This document shows, one piece after another, positions 38,136-45,365 of a DNA stretch of 64,000 bases (position 1 is its first letter; each line of letters opens with the position of its first letter). Source of the stretch: Pseudomonas cavernicola (lineage in GTDB: Bacteria > Pseudomonadota > Gammaproteobacteria > Pseudomonadales > Pseudomonadaceae); NCBI RefSeq assembly GCF_003596405.1, contig NZ_QYUR01000006.1, positions 558,001 to 622,000 of the forward strand, given 5' to 3'. Below the pieces are notes generated by a model. The model had not been told where the DNA came from. It worked only from the letters and a program-made list of their open reading frames with translations, and made no database searches. A program made the position numbers and the translations under genes.

Positions 38136-39252
38136 TCAGCCCATCAATCCGATGAGGTGGCGTGCGCCGAGCACGTTGATCGCTCTTTTGAGGTTATAGG
38201 CCTGTACCGCTAAGGCCATTTCGGTTCGTGCTCCCTTCAATTGGCGAAGCAGGAAGCGACCATTACCAAATAGCCATTGTTTGAGGTTGCCAAATGGATG
38301 CTCGACGATGGACCGCCTACTCGCCATCATCTCGGGCTGCGCCTGCAGCCGCTGCTCCATTCGCTCAAAGGCCGCCTCGTGGGCATGGCGTCTCAGGTAG
38401 CGACGCTGGGCGTTGGTGCACTGTGCCTTGAGCGGGCAAGCGCTGCAGTCGCTGATCGCCGCGTGGTAGATACGCTCCCCGCGATTCAGTTGCTTGAGCG
38501 TCAGCAACTTGCCTGCCGGACAGCGGTACTGGTCGCTCTCTGCGTCGTAAGTGAAATCACTTCGCTCGAACAGCTGCGTATCACCACCCTGGTTGTTAAC
38601 TGCCCGGTTGGGCGGCACATAGGCGGTAATGCCGGCATCTTCGCATGCCTGGAACTGCTCGCCGTTGGAGTAACCGGCATCGGCAGTGACCGTCAGCACA
38701 TCCTGCTGCAACTCGGACTGGGCGGCTTTAGCCATCGGCTCGAGCTGCTGGGTATCGTTGCCGTCCTGTGTGACCTCGTGATGCACGATCAGGCAATGCT
38801 CGGCGTCCACAGCTGTTTGCACGTTGTAAGCGACGCGCCCACCCCGAGGGGTACGCATCATCCGGGCATCGCTCTCGGTGGTGATGAATTGCTCAAGCTC
38901 CAGGGCCTGCATCAGTGCTTGGCAAGTCAGGTTGTCGGCCTGTTTGGCTTGCAGTCGCTCCAGCGCCGTTTTTACCGCACTACGGTCAACGGCCTCATTG
39001 GCTTCGGACTTGTCCGCCTCATCCAGCTCCGCCAGGTACTGGGCGATACGCTTATCCAGCTTCTCTTGCTGACGCTTGAGCTTCTTCAGATCCACATGCC
39101 GACGCGCTGAGGCCACGGCCTTGAATTTGCTGCCATCGATGGCCACCAACTCTCCGGCGATCAGCCCGGCTTGACGGCAAAACTGCACGAAGGCCCGACA
39201 GGTCGCGCTGAACGAGCCACGTAGGCATCGATCACACGGACCAGATGGTCAA
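38136..39252 (-). pseudogene. IS1182-type transposase, N-terminal half lost
   Basis: The intact part (38136-39188 plus a few upstream codons) covers the catalytic and C-terminal domains: GELVAIDGSKFKAVASA, RMMRTPRGGRVAYNVQTAVD, VTADAGYSNGEQF and RRSIVEHPFGNLKQWLFG. Upstream, on this strand, only DHLVRVIDAYVAR of the N-terminus is left, in a different frame. The middle piece is missing here and is found inverted on the plus strand. The transposase cannot be made whole. Confidence 0.85.
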
Positions 39253-39403
39253 GCTGTACCTGTATGGCTATTTCCAACGCATCCGCTCCTCCCGACGCCT
39301 CGAAGCTGAATGCCTGCGCAACGTCGAAGTCATGTGGTTGCTCAATCGGCTCAAGCCGGACTTCAAGACCATCGCCGATTACCGCAAGGACGCGGTTCTG
39401 CGT
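39236..39403 (+). pseudogene. Inverted internal fragment of the same IS1182-type transposase
   Basis: MVKLYLYGYFQRIRSSRRLE, LRNVEVMWLLNRLKPDFKTI and ADYRKD are the N-terminal middle of an IS1182 transposase, on the opposite strand to the rest. The turning point is the near-palindrome GACCAGATGGTC at 39239-39250, which reads as part of both pieces. This is an internal inversion with deletion. Confidence 0.78.
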
Positions 39404-39433
39404 CAGGGCCTCACGGAAACGATCAAAGCTTCA

Positions 39434-39494
39434 GTAGGGCGGGTGCAACCCGCGCGACAAATCCAGCTAGAAGCGCGGGTTGCACCCGCCCTAC
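39434..39494. repeat. Inverted repeat GTAGGGCGGGTGCAACCCGCGC, 61 bp
   Basis: The left arm GTAGGGCGGGTGCAACCCGC and its complement at 39475-39494 are near perfect 22-bp arms around a short loop. It abuts the inverted transposase fragment and belongs with the repeats at 16781 and 34464. Confidence 0.75.
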
Positions 39495-39545
39495 AAGGCT
39501 CTACATCGCTAAACTCTTCCTTATACCCTCACCCTGGGCCACCCC

Positions 39546-39905
39546 ATGGCCAAGCTCAAGGTCTACTACGACGGCACCTGCCCGCGCTGCGTCGCCGATC
39601 GTCGCCGCTACCAGACATTCAGCACTGATGGCGACGACTCCGTGGAATGGTTGGATATCAGCGGGCGCGACGAAGAGCTGCGGCGGATCGGCATCGACCC
39701 CTACCAGGCCCTGACCGAACTGCATGTGCAGGACGAACAGGGACGCATCCACCGCGAACTCGACGCCTATATCCTGTTGCTGGCACGCACCCGCCACCTC
39801 AAGCCCCTCGCCTGGCTGCTCGGCCTGCCCGGGCTGAAGCCGATACTTTCCTGGACCTACCGACACTGGGTGCTACGCCGACTAAGGCACAGCGGCAGGC
39901 TCTGA
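39546..39905 (+). CDS. DCC family thiol-disulfide oxidoreductase-like protein (DUF393)
   Basis: A 119-residue protein with the family signature YYDGTCPRC, giving a CxxC pair at C12 and C15. The following helix-strand pattern fits the thioredoxin-like DCC family (named after its Asp-Cys-Cys residues). Redox function is inferred only from this motif. It lies where pseudomonads place it, after rimO, though an IS remnant now separates the two. Confidence 0.88.
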   Translation: MAKLKVYYDGTCPRCVADRRRYQTFSTDGDDSVEWLDISGRDEELRRIGIDPYQALTELHVQDEQGRIHRELDAYILLLARTRHLKPLAWLLGLPGLKPILSWTYRHWVLRRLRHSGRL

Positions 39906-40139
39906 CAGAGCCTGCCAGCTATGAATGAGCCCGAGGGTGTAGATCATCTGGCTTCCATATAGGCATGACCCAAGAGCTTGCCCTTCCACTCCACCCCACC
40001 TATCCTGCGCCGGCCTCGGTAAATCCCGTGGCCGGGTTTGACAGCCCGAACCAACATTGGCGCGATTGCGCCAGCAGGTGCATGCGAAAACGGTGAACGT
40101 TTTTGTAGGCATCGATACGCATGCAGTTTTGACTGCAAT

Positions 40140-40230
40140 GCTTTATGGCAGATCGCGCGGGGAGACCCTCGTGGTCTGCCGGTTTCAATGTTGCCGGTCT
40201 GTCAACCTCGCGCGATCTGCCACCCTTCGA
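40140..40230 (+). ncRNA. Candidate C4-like antisense RNA upstream of an antirepressor gene
   Basis: The segment is bounded by a perfect 14-bp inverted repeat TGGCAGATCGCGCG / CGCGCGATCTGCCA (40146-40159, 40209-40222) enclosing GGAGACC...GGTCTGCCGG hairpin sequence. Its inner CAATGTTG (40186-40193) is the exact complement of CAACATTG (40260-40267), which overlaps the GGAG ribosome site of the antirepressor gene. C4 RNAs of phages P1/P7 work by this layout. Another palindromic block precedes it (TGCATGCG / CGCATGCA, 40079-40125). The C4 assignment is my inference from layout; no covariance search was possible. Confidence 0.5.
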
Positions 40231-40277
40231 CTGACAGCGAATGGTGGTGGCTTTCAACTCAACATTGGAGCTTCACC

Positions 40278-40781
40278 ATGCATGACGCATACATCCCCCC
40301 TACTTTTCTTCGCTACAACCGCCCTCTTCGCGGACTGATGATCGACAACCAACCCTGGTTCGCTGCTCGCGATTTCGGACTATTGATAGGTCATCGCCAC
40401 CCGGAACGTATCTGCCGGCTGGCAGACGACGACCAACTCAGAACCGTGCATTTCGCCCAGGCAAGCGGTGATGAGGAAGTGGTAGAAATGATCAGCGAAT
40501 CCGCCATCTACCGGGCGTTCTACCGGTTCAGCCATCCGGAACTTCGCGGCCTGCGCCGCTGGCTGACCCATTAAGTCATCCCCACTCTGCGCGATGCACG
40601 ACCCCCCGACATACCCTCGCCACGGCGCACGCTGATGACGTGGGACACGCGGCGGATCAGCCTGCTGGAATGGCAGGGCAAGTTATGGATACCGCTGAAT
40701 GAGCTGCCCCACTTCAGCCAACCCGACGATAACCACCAACGGCCGGTGCGACCGGGCTTCCTGCCGCGCTGGATGCGTTGA
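40278..40781 (+). pseudogene. BRO-N antirepressor gene with in-frame TAA
   Basis: From ATG 40278 the product (MHDAYIPPTFLRYNRPLRGL) follows the BRO-N/antirepressor pattern, including PWFAARDFGLLIGHRHPERI, up to RRWLTH at codon 98. Codon 99 is TAA (40572-40574). The same frame then continues for 68 codons (VIPTLRDARPPDIPS, ISLLEWQGKLWIPLNELP, FLPRWMR) to a TGA at 40779-40781. That tail fits the C-terminal part of pseudomonad antirepressors, so the TAA most likely replaces a Glu codon. The 98-residue product may still be made, but lacks its tail. Confidence 0.75.
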
Positions 40782-40796
40782 CAACATCAAAAAAAC

Positions 40797-40984
40797 TCTG
40801 CGCACAGCAAGATCCAAAAGAAACACCCCAACCTCAGCCACCCCCTCTCGACGGGGTGGCGATACTAATGAAAGCGTATGAACTGCTTAACCCACTCGCA
40901 ATAGACGCGCTCAGTGCGAATCGAGTAGTGTTTCAAGCGAATTTGATCACGCAGCTGATCGAGCAGCTTGGGCGTTCCGTCCAT
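40797..40984 (-). pseudogene. intI: Integron integrase IntI, N-terminal remnant
   Basis: Read on the minus strand from ATG 40984: [39 protein letters not shown], then TAG (40865-40867). This is the N-terminus of IntI. After the stop the sequence goes on with YRHPVE and, one base out of frame, GVAEVGVFLLDLAVRR, which matches the next part of the family. Similarity ends near 40797, where the antirepressor gene end begins. So about 62 of roughly 330 codons remain, with a nonsense codon, a frameshift and a truncation. Position and direction (facing away from the cassettes) are those of a true intI. Confidence 0.88.
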
Positions 40985-41122
40985 GGTGCATAACTCCATT
41001 CAGCGGTCACCCGACCGCCACAATGCCCCGCCTAGACAGGGATAGACGAGAGGACAAGGAATGTTATCCACCACGTCCGTAAAAGCGTTATTACACCATT
41101 TGGTGTCTATTTATAGTTAGCT
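40985..41122 (+). other. attI region and start of cassette array
   Basis: Between the intI start and the first cassette. The first crossover is placed at GTTAGCT (41116-41122), because the R'' core of the first cassette's attC is AGCTAAC, its exact complement. A 14-bp palindrome ACACCATTTGGTGT lies at 41093-41106. I could not identify accessory integrase sites or a clear Pc promoter by eye. Confidence 0.6.
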
Positions 41123-41145
41123 TCACTTAGCAGGGAACGCGCCGT

Positions 41146-41907
41146 ATGCCACAAGAGCAGTGTTATATGTGTCACAAGGTGGCAACCTCTGTTGAGCATG
41201 TGCCACCAAAGTGCTTATTTCCTGAGCTTAAGGATTCAGGAAAGGATCTTAGAATCAATTTAATCACCGTCCCCTCATGCGAGGATCACAATGGAAAAAA
41301 ATCGCATGACGATGAGTTTCTGATGGTTAGCATCGCAGGAATAATTGGAAACAACTCTATCGGCTACCAGCATTACAACGGGAAAATTCAGAGAGCATTA
41401 AAAAGAACATCATACAAGCTGCTGGAAAAAGTATTCCTACGAAAAGAAATTCTGAGAATTGGGGATGAGAATAAATTTCTTGAGCTGCTTTGGGGCACTC
41501 CCGATCATAAAAGGCTAATAGATTGCTTCACGCATATCGCCTACGGAATACACCGCCATCACTACAAGCAAAATTTTAATGGCATCGTAAAACCATACCT
41601 CGGCTTTCTTTATACAAAAGAGCAAAATCCAAAAGCATTCAAAGCTTTCCTCAAAGACAAGGCAAGTATTGAATTGGCCGACCAGCCAAAATATGGCGAC
41701 AACCCAGAGGTTTTTTATTATCAATTTACCGGCGTTGATAATTTCGGTCTCTTTCTAGGCAGGCTTTGCTTTTATCAAAACGTTGATGTTTATATTTCCT
41801 ATCAGCCAGCAGAAGCGCAAACACCATACCACCTCGGCTTTGACCTTATGAATCGAGGGATAAAAACCATTATCAAGCTTGGTGACAAAGAGTATGAGTT
41901 CAACTAA
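41146..41907 (+). CDS. Cassette 1: HNH endonuclease-like protein
   Basis: A 253-residue protein. The N-terminus has CYMCHKVATSVEHVPPKCLF: a CxxC pair (C6, C9), then EHVPP, then CEDHNGKKSHDDE around residues 44-56. This arrangement fits HNH/McrA-like metal-dependent nucleases. The rest (about 70-253) has no recognised domain. The DNA is AT-rich compared with core genes. As a nuclease on an integron cassette it could be a defence or competition factor; that is inference. Confidence 0.75.
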   Translation: MPQEQCYMCHKVATSVEHVPPKCLFPELKDSGKDLRINLITVPSCEDHNGKKSHDDEFLMVSIAGIIGNNSIGYQHYNGKIQRALKRTSYKLLEKVFLRKEILRIGDENKFLELLWGTPDHKRLIDCFTHIAYGIHRHHYKQNFNGIVKPYLGFLYTKEQNPKAFKAFLKDKASIELADQPKYGDNPEVFYYQFTGVDNFGLFLGRLCFYQNVDVYISYQPAEAQTPYHLGFDLMNRGIKTIIKLGDKEYEFN

Positions 41908-41986
41908 AGCTAACACGCTGTTCAAGGCCGTTCGCTTCGCTCACTCGGGACGGGCTAAAGCCCGCCCCTTAACCTGACCGTTATGT
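41908..41986 (+). repeat. attC 1
   Basis: 79 bp, AGCTAAC to GTTATGT, directly after the cassette 1 stop. The GTTCGCTTCGC and GGGC/GCCC arms form the folded site. Confidence 0.9.
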
Positions 41987-42010
41987 ACTTGTTGGACAAA
42001 GGAGTGGCCA

Positions 42011-42571
42011 TTGAAAATCTATTACGTTGACGCTGAGAATATTGGCTTGAGCATGCTGGACGAACTGACAATTTCAGTTCTAGATAGAGTTTTTGTTTTT
42101 ACAAATTCTGAAAGCCTGAAATCTGCATGCGCCAATGCCCTTCTTACTTGCGTTAGTGGCTATCCGAGCGGGCAGAACCAAGCAGATTTTCACATAATTG
42201 CGCACCTATCAAAGATACTCGGGTATCTCTCCAAGGCAGAGAAAAAAGCACTTGAATTTATACTTTGTTCAAAAGATCTAAGTTTATGGAAAGCTTTCGA
42301 ATTTCAGTGCTCGCTTTCTGGCGTAAAACCAAACAACCCATACATTGGCCTTGAGCCAGAAAAAACTGATGTAGTAGTTGCGCTCGACACATCAATAGAA
42401 GCAAAAATCCTTAAATTGATGGCACAACCAATTACTGCGGTTGAAATACAAGAAAAATTAAATATCTCAAAGTCAGAATTTACTACATCGTTCAATAGCC
42501 TTATAAGTGCCGGTAAAATTCAGCGTCAACCAAACGCAAAGAAAAAGTGGCTTCGCGTTGCAAGAACATAA
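42011..42571 (+). CDS. Cassette 2: PIN-like nuclease domain fused to a winged helix
   Basis: A 186-residue protein starting at TTG 42011 behind AAAGGAG. The N-terminal 110 residues look PIN/NYN-like: IYYVDAENIG with Asp7, VFVFTNS, QADFHIIAHLSKIL with Asp near 60, and FILCSKDLSLWKAFEF with Asp near 89, giving three acidic positions for metals. Residues about 125-180 fit a small winged helix (ILKLMAQPITAVEIQEKLNI). A nuclease with a DNA- or RNA-binding tail is suggested, perhaps a solitary toxin or defence protein. No antitoxin gene is in the cassette. Confidence 0.6.
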   Translation: MKIYYVDAENIGLSMLDELTISVLDRVFVFTNSESLKSACANALLTCVSGYPSGQNQADFHIIAHLSKILGYLSKAEKKALEFILCSKDLSLWKAFEFQCSLSGVKPNNPYIGLEPEKTDVVVALDTSIEAKILKLMAQPITAVEIQEKLNISKSEFTTSFNSLISAGKIQRQPNAKKKWLRVART

Positions 42572-42641
42572 CAATGCGCTGAAATCGCTCACTTCGTTCG
42601 ATGGGACGGCGTTCCGCCGCCCATTAGCTTAATCGTTATGC
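42566..42641 (+). repeat. attC 2
   Basis: 76 bp, ACATAAC to GTTATGC. The R'' core is the complement of the cassette 2 start GTTATGT. The CDS stop overlaps R''. Confidence 0.88.
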
Positions 42642-42655
42642 ATATCGAGGTATAG

Positions 42656-43408
42656 ATGGGAGTCTCTAATCCATATAAAAGAACTGCACGAATTTTTACT
42701 GACGGAAGCTACTCAAACTCTGGAAAGTGGATGTATGTACACCACAAGGATTACGCAGACTCGCCAAGCAATTTTATTAGGGGATTCCTGCTCATTCAAA
42801 AGGACATCCTTGAACTTTTCGATTACGTTGAGCCATCAGACGCCAATCTAAAAACACACTCACACCGCATTCATGAGTTACTTCTTAGAACATGCGTTGA
42901 AATTGAAGCTAATTGCAAAGCAATTCTCAGAGAGAATGGCTACTCAAAATCAGGGAATTGAAACATTGACGATTACAAGAAAATTGAGCAGAGCCACTAC
43001 CTCTCTCAGTACAAAATAAAAGTTCCCAATTGGCTTGGAAGTCAATCAATTAGAAGTCCATTCCTTCCTTGGACCACTCTCAGCCCTCTCCCATGGTACC
43101 AAGCATACAACCACACAAAGCACGATCGACATATCAACTTTCACGAGGCCAACTTCGAAAATCTTATCGATGCAACTTCTGCACTTTCAGCCATAATTGC
43201 ATCACAGTTTATAGATAATGATTTTTCGCCTGCAGGTATAAGTCTCGGCCTTAATCCAGGCATACCAAGCGACGGTTTTGAACCCAGTGTTGGTGGGTTT
43301 TTCAGAGTACAATATCCAACCAATATACCGCCTTCAGCAATGTACGACTTTGAACATAAAGATATTGATTTTAATGTAGATATATTTCAGACATTCATAT
43401 ATCAATGA
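42656..43408 (+). pseudogene. Cassette 3: unknown protein, reading frame broken by one TGA
   Basis: From ATG 42656 the frame reads MGVSNPYKRTARIFTDGSYS to codon 101, meets TGA (42959-42961), and then stays open for 148 more codons (NIDDYKKIEQSHYLSQYKI to FQTFIYQ) until TGA at 43406-43408, three bases before the attC. The continuous frame and the fit to the attC show that a 250-residue protein was intended, and the TGA most likely replaces a Trp. No known domain is recognised. The DNA is AT-rich. Confidence 0.7.
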
Positions 43409-43410
43409 AG

Positions 43411-43490
43411 GCATAACAATTGGTACTCAAAGCGCTCACTTCGTTCGCTGGGACGGCGCATGCGCGCGGCCCCTTAGCTAAACGTTATGT
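43411..43490 (+). repeat. attC 3
   Basis: 80 bp, GCATAAC to GTTATGT. R'' is the exact complement of the cassette 3 start GTTATGC. Confidence 0.88.
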
Positions 43491-43966
43491 CTTTAGGAGA
43501 GCCAACATTGGTCGAAGGATATAGAATTAGCACTAACCATGAAGATATGGACTTAACCGTGATTCATGGTTTCATTTCTCAATCATATTGGGCCAGTAAT
43601 ATTCCAGTGGAGACAATGCGACGCGCTATTGAAAATTCATTGTGCTTCGGGATTTTCTCAAACTCTGGAGGGCAAGTAGGTTTTGCTCGCATGATTACCG
43701 ATACAGCGACTTTTGCTTATTTAGCCGATGTTTTTGTGCTTGAAGAGCACCAAGGCAAGGGGTTGAGTAAATGGTTAATGAAAGTGATATTAGAGTACCC
43801 TGAGTTGCAAGGTCTCCGCCGTATGGTTCTGGCGACAAAAGATGCTCACGGCTTGTACGAACAATTTGGTTTTAAGGCACTGGCCAATCCACAAACCTTT
43901 ATGGAGATTATAGTGCCTAATATATACACCAAACATAACCATATAATCCACGCGACAAGCGCGTGA
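43487..43966 (+). CDS. Cassette 4: GNAT-family N-acetyltransferase
   Basis: A 159-residue acetyltransferase with FARMITDTATFAYLADVFVL, EEHQGKGLSKWLMKVIL (acetyl-CoA loop, about residues 88-103) and a C-terminal YEQFGFKAL. The ATG at 43487 lies inside the R' core of the preceding attC, with no ribosome site. A TTG at 43508, seven bases after AGGAGA, is the more likely real start and gives 152 residues. The substrate is unknown; GNAT enzymes are frequent integron cargo. The stop lies inside its own attC. Confidence 0.85.
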   Translation: MSLGEPTLVEGYRISTNHEDMDLTVIHGFISQSYWASNIPVETMRRAIENSLCFGIFSNSGGQVGFARMITDTATFAYLADVFVLEEHQGKGLSKWLMKVILEYPELQGLRRMVLATKDAHGLYEQFGFKALANPQTFMEIIVPNIYTKHNHIIHATSA

Positions 43967-43980
43967 TTGCGGCGTTAGGC
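43933..43980 (+). repeat. attC 4, very short (48 bp)
   Basis: ACATAAC to GTTAGGC. R'' complements the cassette 4 start GTTATGT exactly. The middle is a single CACGCG / CGCGTG hairpin. It overlaps the last codons of the acetyltransferase gene. Confidence 0.65.
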
Positions 43981-44004
43981 ATCATCAAAACCAAGGAGGG
44001 AAAA

Positions 44005-44328
44005 ATGAAAAAAGTCACACTACCGCTCGTTACCTTGATCGCGTTTTCCGCATACACAATTTCCGTCATGCTTAACGCAGAGCAGTCCTTGATTCAGTTC
44101 GGCATCCAACTCATGTCCAGCCCTGACACGGCGCAAGTAGTGATTGATCTTTACATTCTTGCTGCGCTCTCGTGCGTCTGGATGTACAGCGACGCCAAAG
44201 CGCGAGGAAAATCTATCGGATATCTGGCACCGTACTTTGCAATAACAGCAATTTTTGTCTCTATCGGGCCACTTCTCTATATCGTTGTAAAAGCTTTTTC
44301 AAAAGAGAGCGTCGTGCAAAATGCATAA
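44005..44328 (+). CDS. Cassette 5: DUF2834-like membrane protein
   Basis: A 107-residue protein started at MKKVTLPLVTLIAFSAYTIS behind a strong AAGGAGGG. Three hydrophobic helices (about 5-22, 46-66, 75-100) with SCVWMYSDAKARGKS between the second and third match the small DUF2834 membrane proteins. Function unknown. The TAA overlaps the R'' core of the attC. Confidence 0.75.
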   Translation: MKKVTLPLVTLIAFSAYTISVMLNAEQSLIQFGIQLMSSPDTAQVVIDLYILAALSCVWMYSDAKARGKSIGYLAPYFAITAIFVSIGPLLYIVVKAFSKESVVQNA

Positions 44329-44410
44329 CAAGTCGCTCAACCTCGCTCACTCCGTTCGCTGGACAGTCAAAAGCTACGCTTTTGCCTGCCGGTTGGCTTA
44401 ATCGTTAGGC
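44323..44410 (+). repeat. attC 5
   Basis: 88 bp, GCATAAC to GTTAGGC, the longest attC here. R'' differs by one base from the complement of the cassette 5 start. Confidence 0.87.
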
Positions 44411-44442
44411 CCCATACATCCACAGCCCACGAGTTCTTTACC

Positions 44443-44982
44443 ATGAATACAGCACTACTTGTCATTGACGTCCAGCAGGGTCTATGCGAAGGCGAACACG
44501 ACGCTTTTGAGTCACAGCAAGTCATCGCTCGAATCAACAAGGTCTCCGAGAAGGCGCGTGCTGCAGGTGCAGTTGTGATCTTCATACAGCACGAGTCCAA
44601 ATCTGGATACCTTGAGTTTGGAACAGATGCATGGCAACTTGCCCATGGCCTTCACGTTGAGCCAACCGACTTATGCATTCGAAAGACCACCCCAGATTCT
44701 TTCCATCGCACGGAGTTGGAGGGGGTTCTTACACAGCATGCTGTTGCCAATCTTGTAATCTGCGGAATGCATACGGAGTTCTGTGTAGACACAACCACTC
44801 GTAGGGCGCTGGCGCTCGGTTACCCGGTTGTCCTGGTAGAGGACGCGCATACGACGGAGGGCAACGAGCATTTGTCTGCAGCCCAAATTATTCGGCACCA
44901 CAATGACACGCTTACAAACATCCGTAGTTTCGGGCCTAGAGTTCGCGCTATCTCCACTGAGAACTTGCGCATTGGGGCCTAA
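44443..44982 (+). CDS. Cassette 6: isochorismatase-like cysteine hydrolase
   Basis: A 179-residue hydrolase with a readable catalytic triad: Asp9 in LLVIDVQQGLC, Lys81 in CIRKTTPDSF and Cys114 in ICGMHTEFCVD. This fold covers nicotinamidases, isochorismatases and N-carbamoyl hydrolases; the substrate cannot be chosen from sequence. It is an intact, plausible metabolic cassette of fairly high GC. Confidence 0.9.
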   Translation: MNTALLVIDVQQGLCEGEHDAFESQQVIARINKVSEKARAAGAVVIFIQHESKSGYLEFGTDAWQLAHGLHVEPTDLCIRKTTPDSFHRTELEGVLTQHAVANLVICGMHTEFCVDTTTRRALALGYPVVLVEDAHTTEGNEHLSAAQIIRHHNDTLTNIRSFGPRVRAISTENLRIGA

Positions 44983-45041
44983 CCCTTCCATCGAGTGGAC
45001 CTCCTGCGGCCTCCGTCAGCCGCTCACGTCAAACGTTAGGC
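44977..45041 (+). repeat. attC 6
   Basis: 65 bp, GCCTAAC to GTTAGGC. R'' and R' are perfect complements, and R'' matches the cassette 6 start. Confidence 0.88.
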
Positions 45042-45068
45042 GGTAAAAGCAAATAACAAGGTGCGCGC

Positions 45069-45281
45069 ATGGAAGTTACGCAACCCAATCATAAAATTCG
45101 CTTTCTTTCCGGCGCTCCGTGTCGTCGTGAAGAATCCGGCCCGCAACATCTGCTTAGCTCTCGCCGTCACACCGCATGCACCCGCTTCAACCTTATGGGA
45201 CTGCGCACACTTATAGATCATTTACACAACAAGCAATTCAACAAAAAGCATCCCGCACTTGATAATCCATGGGCATTGTAA
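45069..45281 (+). CDS. Cassette 7: small basic hypothetical protein
   Basis: A 70-residue frame (MEVTQPNHKIRFLSGAPCRR) ending one base before the attC, so it fills the cassette as a cassette gene should. It is rich in Arg, His and Asn and has no recognised domain or signal. A minus-strand frame (45036-45221) covers the same bases. I cannot tell whether either is translated; the cassette may be promoter- or RNA-bearing instead. Confidence 0.4.
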   Translation: MEVTQPNHKIRFLSGAPCRREESGPQHLLSSRRHTACTRFNLMGLRTLIDHLHNKQFNKKHPALDNPWAL

Positions 45282-45282
45282 T

Positions 45283-45358
45283 CCCTAACAAGCAGTTCAA
45301 GTCGTTCGCTTCGCTCACTGGGACCGCGTTTCGCGACCCCTTAACCTGAACGTCAGGA
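45283..45358 (+). repeat. attC 7
   Basis: 76 bp, CCCTAAC to GTCAGGA, with the common GTTCAAGTCGTTCGCTTCGC inner part. R' has C instead of T at its third base. Confidence 0.87.
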
Positions 45359-45365
45359 ACCAAAT

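Noticed and set aside
40869..40993. Small plus-strand frame [20 protein letters not shown] before the cassettes
   Set aside because: It is the antisense of the IntI remnant; the minus strand gives a clear family match.
42656..43408. Selenocysteine or other recoding of the TGA in cassette 3 and mprF
   Set aside because: No SECIS-like hairpin was evident right after either TGA, and the positions fit Trp to stop changes.
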